This document shows positions 1 through 4,485 of a stretch of DNA of 7,024 bases, one piece after another (the first letter of the stretch is position 1; every line of letters begins with the position of its first letter). Origin of the DNA: SIG471 sp045638565. GTDB lineage: Bacteria; Bacillota; Clostridia; Oscillospirales; Butyricicoccaceae. The translations under genes were made by a program, and so were the position numbers. Below the pieces are notes generated by a model. The model saw nothing but the letters and a program-made list of their open reading frames with translations. It was not told the origin of the DNA and ran no database searches. The stretch is from assembly GCA_045638565.1 (NCBI GenBank), contig JAZUBN010000055.1, positions 1-7,024 of the forward strand, given 5' to 3'.

Positions 1-132
1 TGTACTAACACAACAGGTGCGGTATTGCCGAACACGGGTGGTATTGGCACTGGCGTATTCAAGATCATTGGTATGACAATGATGGCTCTGGCGGGGGTAG
101 TAATTTTCCGCAAGAGAAAAAACGAGGCATAA
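1..132 (+). CDS. LPNTG cell-wall anchored surface protein, 3' end only (probable pilus tip or adhesin subunit)
   Basis: Frame 1 is open from the window edge to a TAA at 130-132 and encodes the last 43 residues of a protein. The fragment is a complete cell-wall sorting signal: LPNTG (residues 9-13 of the fragment, nt 25-39), a glycine-rich turn, a hydrophobic membrane segment of about 20 residues, and a basic tail (RKRKNEA). Sortases cut such signals between Thr and Gly and join the Thr to a lysine of another pilin or to peptidoglycan. The first gene of many SpaA-type pilus operons is a large tip adhesin, so that role is plausible here, but nothing of its ectodomain is visible. The context LPNTGG-I-GT closely resembles LPSTGG-V-GT in the next gene, suggesting the same sortase handles both. 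The start, length and adhesive domains lie outside the window. Confidence 0.88.
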   Translation, partial: CTNTTGAVLPNTGGIGTGVFKIIGMTMMALAGVVIFRKRKNEA

Positions 133-151
133 GCCTCCCTTAAATCCAAAT

Positions 152-192
152 AAGTTCTCTGCAGGAGGATGATGACACTTCTGCAGAGACTT
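152..192 (+). promoter_or_regulatory. Stem-loop between the LPNTG gene and the major pilin gene
   Basis: The left arm at 152-164 (AAGTTCTCTGCAG) pairs with the right arm at 181-192 (CTGCAGAGACTT). This gives about 12 bp with one bulged T and a 16-nt loop. It is followed by an A-rich purine tract rather than a T-run, so it does not look like an ordinary plus-strand intrinsic terminator. A cis-acting mRNA processing or stabilising hairpin, or a partial attenuator that sets the ratio of the upstream protein to major pilin, fits better; this role is inferred. The loop and right arm contain AGGAGG (163-168) and two adjacent ATGs (169, 172) opening a tiny frame of 9-10 codons that ends at 198. The ATG spacing is too short for confident initiation. 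No convincing promoter is visible in the 103-bp gap 133-235. Confidence 0.6.
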
Positions 193-235
193 AGATAAAA
201 AAACTTAAAAGAAAAAAGAAAAAGGAGAAAAACTT

Positions 236-1690
236 ATGAAACGCACAAATAAGTATTTATCCCTCGCATTGGCTATCATCATGGCCCTCTCCCTCTGCGT
301 AACATCCTTCGCAGCAAACGATGGTTCCATCACACTCAATAATGCAGTTGTAGGTGAAACATACACACTTTATAAGGTATTCGACGCAACATATACAGGT
401 TCCGGCGAAAACCTTAAGATTGCTTATACATACACAGGTGACCCAGCAACAGATGCATTCCTCAACACAATGGTCAACGATGCAACTTGCCCACTTAAGG
501 CAACTCTCGCTACAACAGGTAAGTACAACATCGCTAAGGCAAATGCTGAAGTAACAGACGAAGCAGTTCTTACATTCATCAAGAACAATGCAACAAAATA
601 TACACTTGTTGAAACAATCCCAGCTTCTTCCACAACAGTTGTATTCGACGAAATCGGCTATGGTTATTACTACATTACAACATCCCTCGGTTCTCTCGTA
701 ACAGTTAACAGTGCAGCTAAGGATGTAACAGTTCAGGAAAAGAACTCCGTTCCTACTATGGAAAAGAAGATTGTTAACGGTAATAACCTCGTTGATGAAA
801 TCACAGCAGATATTACAGATGTAGTTAACTTCAAGATTACAATTACAGACGGTAAGGGCACAGATAATGCTATCGTTCTTCACGATACAATGGAAAATGG
901 TCTTACACTTGATGCAACATCCATTAAGATTAATGGTGCAGCTATTACAGCAGAAATTGGTACAGTAGAATCTTCTGAACACGCATTTACAATTAATTTT
1001 GCTGATACATATATTGCAGGTCTCAATGAAAATGCAACAATTGTTGTAACATATTCTGCAACACTTAATGCTGGTGCTGAAATCTTTGGTGCAACAGGTG
1101 AATCAAACGATAATGAAGCTTGGATTACATATTCCCAGCAGACATCTGAACATGACATTGTTAAGGTAGAAACACATCAGTTTGATGTATTCAAGTACAC
1201 AGGTACAACTGAAGAAAAGAATCCTCTTCCTACAGCTGAATTCGTATTGAAGAACACAGATAACCAGTTTGCAAAGGCAACATTGAATGGCACAGTATAT
1301 ACATTCAACGGTTGGACAGCAAACGAAAAGGAAGCAATGACATTCGTAGCTCCAGCAACAACAGCTGAATTTACAATCAAGGGTCTTGCAGAAGGTACAT
1401 ATAACCTTATCGAAACAAAGGCTCCAGAAGGCTACAATATGCTTACAGTTCCTGTAGAAGTTGAAATTGAAGTTGTAGAAAATGCAGAAGAAACAGCAAC
1501 TGTAGAAGTAATGCAGCTTTCTCAGGATGGCGTATCTGTTGAACAGATTGAAGTTCTCAACCAGTCCGGTGCTCTCCTTCCATCCACAGGTGGCGTTGGT
1601 ACAACAATGTTCTACGTTCTCGGTTCTGTTATGATGATCGGCGCTGCTATCCTTCTCGTTACAAAGAAGAAGATGGCTAACGAACAGTAA
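236..1690 (+). CDS. Major pilin backbone subunit, SpaA/FimA-like, isopeptide-forming, LPSTG-anchored
   Basis: This is a 484-residue fibre-forming pilin, exported by Sec and polymerised by the neighbouring class C sortase. Residues 1-27 are a signal peptide ending near SFA-AND. An N-terminal domain (about 30-170) ends in V-T-V-Q-E-K-N; K169 aligns with the lysine of the WxxxVxVYPK pilin motif. A second domain starts at VPTMEKK (172-178) and ends around the N291-S300 segment (N293 then WITYS), as in fimbrial isopeptide domains. The third, CnaB-like domain (about 312-443) has K320, an E-box at YNLIETKAPEGY (389-400, E393) and N442, a likely Lys-Asn isopeptide set. LPSTG at 448-452, a hydrophobic segment and KKK-MANEQ complete the sorting signal. 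The start is supported by AAAGGAG at 221-227, 8 nt before the ATG. Thr is coded overwhelmingly by ACA and the gene is markedly codon-biased, which suggests high expression. Domain bonds are inferred from motifs, not shown. Confidence 0.93.
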   Translation: MKRTNKYLSLALAIIMALSLCVTSFAANDGSITLNNAVVGETYTLYKVFDATYTGSGENLKIAYTYTGDPATDAFLNTMVNDATCPLKATLATTGKYNIAKANAEVTDEAVLTFIKNNATKYTLVETIPASSTTVVFDEIGYGYYYITTSLGSLVTVNSAAKDVTVQEKNSVPTMEKKIVNGNNLVDEITADITDVVNFKITITDGKGTDNAIVLHDTMENGLTLDATSIKINGAAITAEIGTVESSEHAFTINFADTYIAGLNENATIVVTYSATLNAGAEIFGATGESNDNEAWITYSQQTSEHDIVKVETHQFDVFKYTGTTEEKNPLPTAEFVLKNTDNQFAKATLNGTVYTFNGWTANEKEAMTFVAPATTAEFTIKGLAEGTYNLIETKAPEGYNMLTVPVEVEIEVVENAEETATVEVMQLSQDGVSVEQIEVLNQSGALLPSTGGVGTTMFYVLGSVMMIGAAILLVTKKKMANEQ

Positions 1691-1693
1691 TCG

Positions 1694-1722
1694 TTGACAT
1701 TCAAATCAAAACTTGTTAAAAT
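1694..1722 (+). promoter_or_regulatory. Near-consensus sigma-A promoter just after the major pilin stop codon
   Basis: TTGACA (1694-1699) is separated by exactly 17 bp from TAAAAT (1717-1722). The latter is preceded by TG at 1714-1715, an extended -10 arrangement. A transcript would start near 1729, a few bases before the GC-rich stem-loop at 1734-1755, and run into the class C sortase. The first promoter base lies 4 nt past the pilin stop, so this would be an internal promoter that frees sortase (and perhaps downstream gene) expression from the pilin transcript. The call rests on sequence match only. Confidence 0.6.
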
Positions 1723-1733
1723 TATTCATATAC

Positions 1734-1755
1734 GGGGGCGGCTCAGCCCGCCCCC
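1734..1755 (+). promoter_or_regulatory. GC-rich stem-loop in the sortase leader
   Basis: GGGGGCGG (1734-1741) and CCGCCCCC (1748-1755) form a perfect 8-bp, nearly all G-C stem with a 6-nt loop. There is no T-run after it, so it is not a canonical terminator. It lies between the major pilin stop and the sortase ribosome-binding site. If the promoter at 1694-1722 is used, this hairpin would be almost at the 5' end of that mRNA, where it could protect the transcript. If transcription reads through from the pilin gene, it could instead act as a 3' stabiliser of pilin mRNA. Both roles are inferred. Confidence 0.7.
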
Positions 1756-1779
1756 AATATGAGCAACAGGGAGAATCCT

Positions 1780-2616
1780 ATGAGAAAGCACTTATCCACT
1801 ATAATCCTCGTCATCATCTTCTTCGTAGGCCTCTCCGTATTGCTCTATCCGACTGTTGCCGACTATATCAACTCCAAGCACCAGTCGAAAGCTATCGCTG
1901 AATATGTTGAAGCCATGAGCAATTTCGACCCGAACCTTTACGCCGAACATTTTGAGAGAGCCCGCGAATATAACGCTTCGCTTCTCAATGACCCTATCCG
2001 TTTTGCTCCCAACGAGGAAAAGCTCAAGGCTTACCACAATATTTTCGGCGAGATGAACACCCCTATCGGCTATATCGAAATAGGCGCTATCGGCGTGGAC
2101 CTTCCGCTTTATCTGGGCACAGAAGAATCTGTTCTGCAGGTCGGCGTGGGGTGTATGCCCGGCTCGTCTATCCCAATAGGCGGCGAGAACACTCACGCTG
2201 TCGTTACGGGACATCGCGGTCTGCCGTCGTCAAGACTGCTGACTGACCTTGACCAGCTTGTCGAGGGCGATATTTTCGTTATGTATGTGCTCAACGAAAT
2301 ATTGACCTATCAGATAGACCAGATTCGCATCGTTCTGCCGGAAGAGCTGGATGAACTGGCAATTCACGAGGGCAAGGACGAAGCTACTATCGTCACCTGC
2401 ACTCCGTACGGCATCAACACTCACCGTATGCTGGTGCGCGGACACCGCGTTGATAATATTATCGTCGATACTGTTGCCGCGCGTGTTACGGCTGATGCGA
2501 TTCAGGTGGACACTCTGCTTGTAACTCCGCTTGTGGCGGCGCCGATGCTGCTTGTGCTGTTCATTATTGTGATGGGCAAGGGCGGCAAGAAGAAGCCACC
2601 GAAGAGAGTGAAGTAG
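1780..2616 (+). CDS. srtC: Class C sortase (pilin polymerase)
   Basis: This membrane transpeptidase joins pilin subunits by cutting LPxTG and forming an isopeptide bond to a pilin lysine. The 278-residue product has an N-terminal membrane segment (about 7-24) and a DP lid motif typical of class C enzymes (D71-P72, NDPIRF). The catalytic histidine is in TGHRG (H145), the cysteine in IVTCTPYGINTHR (C207) and the arginine is R216, nine residues after the Cys as in known SrtC enzymes. A second membrane segment lies at about 245-265, with a lysine-rich tail. I chose the ATG at 1780 because GGGAG (1769-1773) lies 6 nt upstream. The in-frame ATG at 1759 directly follows the GC-rich hairpin and has no ribosome-binding site. 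The position just after the major pilin fits a dedicated polymerase for LPSTG (and probably LPNTG) substrates. The gene may also have its own promoter at 1694-1722. Confidence 0.94.
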   Translation: MRKHLSTIILVIIFFVGLSVLLYPTVADYINSKHQSKAIAEYVEAMSNFDPNLYAEHFERAREYNASLLNDPIRFAPNEEKLKAYHNIFGEMNTPIGYIEIGAIGVDLPLYLGTEESVLQVGVGCMPGSSIPIGGENTHAVVTGHRGLPSSRLLTDLDQLVEGDIFVMYVLNEILTYQIDQIRIVLPEELDELAIHEGKDEATIVTCTPYGINTHRMLVRGHRVDNIIVDTVAARVTADAIQVDTLLVTPLVAAPMLLVLFIIVMGKGGKKKPPKRVK

Positions 2617-2647
2617 TTTCGGTGGACTCTGATGCACTGGAAACACA

Positions 2648-2697
2648 ACCCCTCCACCATTCTGCGAATGGTCCCCCTCCCATTGCACAGGGGAGGC
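2648..2697. repeat. Double-hairpin intergenic repeat, copy A
   Basis: This is the first of three related units in the window, beginning ACCCCTCCACCATTC. Hairpin 1 is ACCATTC (2656-2662) with GAATGGT (2666-2672) around a 3-nt loop. Hairpin 2 is CCTCCC (2676-2681) with GGGAGG (2691-2696). The unit lies in the 243-bp gap between the class C sortase and the ancillary pilin, where I see no gene and no convincing promoter. Similar CCCTCC...GGGAGG intergenic units are familiar to me from gut clostridial genomes, but that is recollection, not a search. Confidence 0.8.
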
Positions 2698-2753
2698 GAG
2701 AGATTTTTGCGGAGGCTGATGGATGATGTGTCTGCGACGCATTGGATAGCTGA

Positions 2754-2800
2754 ATCCCTCCACCGCTGACGCGGTCCCCCTCCCTTCAGGCAAGGGAGGC
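2754..2800. repeat. Double-hairpin intergenic repeat, copy B
   Basis: This second unit has the same layout as copy A with altered stems. Hairpin 1 is ACCGC (2762-2766) with GCGGT (2771-2775). Hairpin 2 is CCTCCCTT (2779-2786) with AAGGGAGG (2792-2799) around a 5-nt loop. Both arms differ from copies A and C in a matched way, so pairing is kept while the sequence drifts. It lies 60 bp upstream of the ancillary pilin start and would form part of that gene's leader if the transcript reads through from the sortase gene. Confidence 0.8.
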
Positions 2801-2859
2801 TATGGAGTGAGATATAAAGATGTAAAATTACGCCATTATGACCGAAAGGAAAGAGGCTT

Positions 2860-3675
2860 ATGAAAAAAAGATTTACTACTATTATGGCATTGGTGATTGC
2901 TCTTGCTATGAGCATGACACTTGTTGCCGGGGCATTTAATGCTGAAGACACAATTTGCTCCATCAAGGTTACTGCCAAGGTGGGCGAACAGCTTATAGAC
3001 GGTATTGAACTTACTCTCTATAAGGTTGGCAACGCAAAAATTGAAAACAATAACCTTTATTACGACCTTGCTGAAGTGCTTGATGACGAAGAAGATCCTA
3101 TCGATCTCAACGGCATGAAGGATGCTGAAAACAAGGAGATTTCTGAAGAAATCGAACTTCGCATCAGAAACCTTAAGTATGGTAATGAAGCAGACGAAGA
3201 AAAGCTTGAAACAATAAAGGTCGAGACTATCGAGACAGGCGCTCTTGAAGGCGACGCAGACAAGGGTATCGCAATGTTCGATGAACTTGTGCCTGGCGTT
3301 TATCTTGTAAGACAGGACAGCACAAACTGGACTTTTGAAACTATCAAGTCTATTCTTATTGCTGTGCCTTATACTCAGCCTGATGGTTCGGCATGGGTAT
3401 TTGATGCTGAAGTTTTTGCCAAGCTTCAGTACAGACCTGATGACGAAGAGCCTACAACTAAGCCTACTACAGGCACAACAGGCTCTACTGAAAACATCCC
3501 TGATGATGAAGTGCCTTCCGGCTCGACAGATGACGAAATTATCGATGACCCAGATGTTCCTAAGCAGGAACTGCCTGAAACAGGCATGATGCAGTGGCCT
3601 GTGCCTTTCATGGCGATGGGCGGTATGGTGCTTTTCGGCATGGGTTATATCAGCGAAAAGAAGAGCAAGAACTAA
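2860..3675 (+). CDS. Ancillary (minor/basal) pilin, LPETG-anchored
   Basis: This 271-residue secreted protein is shorter than the major pilin and probably a minor or wall-proximal pilus subunit. Residues 1-28 are a signal peptide. An acidic, single CnaB/prealbumin-like domain follows: K55 in LTLYKVG, then FDELVPGVYLV (140-150, the usual L-x-x-G-x-Y strand with E142), then a W179 to K188 segment whose spacing matches the WxxxVxVYPK pilin motif (WVFDAEVFAK). A Pro/Thr/Asp-rich linker (about 193-236) would span the wall, followed by LPETG (238-242), a hydrophobic segment and the tail SEKKSKN. The linker before the sorting signal and the small size resemble basal pilins of SpaB/FctB type, an inferred role. 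The start is supported by AAAGGA (2845-2850), 9 nt before the ATG, with AGAGG closer in. The stop is 3 nt from the next sortase start, so the two are surely co-transcribed. An obvious Asn partner for K55 is not clear. Confidence 0.85.
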   Translation: MKKRFTTIMALVIALAMSMTLVAGAFNAEDTICSIKVTAKVGEQLIDGIELTLYKVGNAKIENNNLYYDLAEVLDDEEDPIDLNGMKDAENKEISEEIELRIRNLKYGNEADEEKLETIKVETIETGALEGDADKGIAMFDELVPGVYLVRQDSTNWTFETIKSILIAVPYTQPDGSAWVFDAEVFAKLQYRPDDEEPTTKPTTGTTGSTENIPDDEVPSGSTDDEIIDDPDVPKQELPETGMMQWPVPFMAMGGMVLFGMGYISEKKSKN

Positions 3676-3678
3676 AGT

Positions 3679-4350
3679 ATGAATAAGAGATTTTTCACAA
3701 GAGGCAAGTTCCTTATGGGACTTGGCCTCTTGCTCATTATTGGCGCGGGCGCGCTTTTTGCATATAATATGTGGGATGACAGCCGTGCGACGCAGGAAAG
3801 CCTTAATGATGCTCAGGCTATTATTGAGCAGATCGAGGCGCCTGAGCCTGAGATAATTGAAATGGATTTTCAGGAAGTCATCGAATATGTGCCTGACGAT
3901 CAGCTTGCATCGGGCGAATATCCTGCGACTACGCAGGTGCGTACTCTGAAGGTGACCGAGCTGGACGGCGCATATTATATGGGGCTTTTGTCCATTCCGA
4001 AGCTGGAACGTGTTCTGCCTGTGCAGAGTGAATGGAGCATGACCAAGCTGAAGCGCTCTCCTTGCCGTTATTACGGCACTCTGGGCGATAATCTGGTTAT
4101 TGCGGCGCATAACTATAACGGACATTTTGGCGGTGCTGCAAAGCTCAGACAGGGCGACAGCGTTGTTTTTACCGCTATGGACGGCAGCAAGATTTATTAC
4201 GAGGTTGCTGAAATTTATACTGTGGCGCCCGATGCCATCGAGGAGATGGTGGGCTCGGATTATGACCTGACACTTTTCACCTGTACTTACGGCGCGCAGG
4301 AGCGTGTGACGATAAGATGTGTGGAAGTGCCTGATCCGAATGAAGAATAA
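3679..4350 (+). CDS. Second sortase, not class C (class unresolved)
   Basis: This 223-residue membrane-bound transpeptidase lies 3 nt after the LPETG pilin. It has one N-terminal membrane segment (about 11-29) and no C-terminal one, unlike the class C enzyme upstream. A Glu-rich stalk follows (about 36-75), and the sortase fold begins near residue 98 (YYMGLLSIPKL). Catalytic candidates are H144 in IAAHNYNGHFG, C202 in LTLFTCTYG and R209 in ERVTIRC. The histidine context is AAHNY, not the TGHRG of the class C enzyme, and there is no DP lid. This fits a single-span anchoring sortase (class B or D type); I cannot settle the class. The adjacent LPETG protein is its likely substrate, perhaps linking the pilus to the wall. 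The ribosome-binding site is weak (only AAGAAGAG-like purines inside the pilin tail), so translation may be coupled to the pilin. A terminator follows 14 nt after the stop. Confidence 0.88.
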   Translation: MNKRFFTRGKFLMGLGLLLIIGAGALFAYNMWDDSRATQESLNDAQAIIEQIEAPEPEIIEMDFQEVIEYVPDDQLASGEYPATTQVRTLKVTELDGAYYMGLLSIPKLERVLPVQSEWSMTKLKRSPCRYYGTLGDNLVIAAHNYNGHFGGAAKLRQGDSVVFTAMDGSKIYYEVAEIYTVAPDAIEEMVGSDYDLTLFTCTYGAQERVTIRCVEVPDPNEE

Positions 4351-4364
4351 TTTTATTGAATAAG

Positions 4365-4391
4365 AAAAGCCACCCATTTGGGTGGCTTTTT
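4365..4391. terminator. Bidirectional intrinsic terminator between convergent genes
   Basis: AAAAGCCACCC (4365-4375) pairs perfectly with GGGTGGCTTTT (4380-4390) around a 4-nt loop, with a T-run on the plus strand (4387-4391). On the minus strand the run is TTTTCTTATT. It ends the pilus transcript just past 4350 and can also stop the kinase transcript coming from the right. Confidence 0.92.
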
Positions 4392-4485
4392 GTTGCTTTA
4401 TGAAACTACCCCTCCACCATTCTTCGAATGGTCTCCCTCCCCTGGCAAGGGGAGGGGTGATATGGAAAATGGGTGGCTTTTTGTT
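4379..4485. repeat. 16-bp direct repeats bracketing repeat copy C
   Basis: TGGGTGGCTTTTTGTT occurs at 4379-4394 and again, identically, at 4470-4485. The first copy is the 3' arm and T-run of the terminator. The second starts 91 bp further on and ends on the first base of the kinase stop codon (complement of 4485-4487). The arrangement resembles a duplication made when the hairpin unit between them was inserted, or a slippage product. GCCACCC at 4369-4375 could pair with either downstream copy. Confidence 0.85.
4408..4458. repeat. Double-hairpin intergenic repeat, copy C
   Basis: This third member of the family has the same start as copy A (ACCCCTCCACCATTCT). Hairpin 1 is ACCATTC (4416-4422) with GAATGGT (4426-4432). 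Hairpin 2 is CCCTCCCC (4435-4442) with GGGGAGGG (4449-4456). In this copy the outer ACCCCTCC (4408-4415) can alternatively pair with GGAGGGGT (4451-4458), enclosing hairpin 1. It sits between two convergent transcription units and is bracketed by the 16-bp direct repeats. Confidence 0.85.

Noticed and set aside
257..982. A 241-codon minus-strand frame rich in cysteine opposite the major pilin
   Set aside because: The many Cys codons are the complement of the pilin's ACA and GCA codons read in a shifted frame. There is no ribosome-binding site or recognisable domain.
1759..1779. An upstream in-frame ATG that would extend the class C sortase by 7 residues
   Set aside because: It directly follows the GC-rich hairpin with no Shine-Dalgarno site, whereas the ATG at 1780 has GGGAG at ideal spacing.
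2801..2859. A promoter directly before the ancillary pilin (TATAAA at 2813, TAAAAT at 2823)
   Set aside because: Neither -10-like box has a -35-like hexamer at the right distance, so read-through from upstream is more likely.
2836..4377. A 513-codon open frame on the minus strand opposite the ancillary pilin and second sortase
   Set aside because: It lies wholly antisense to two genes with clear signal peptide, sorting signal and catalytic motifs. Its translation is rich in His, Cys, Arg and Phe without domain motifs, and its start lies inside the terminator region. Codon bias of the real genes explains the open frame.
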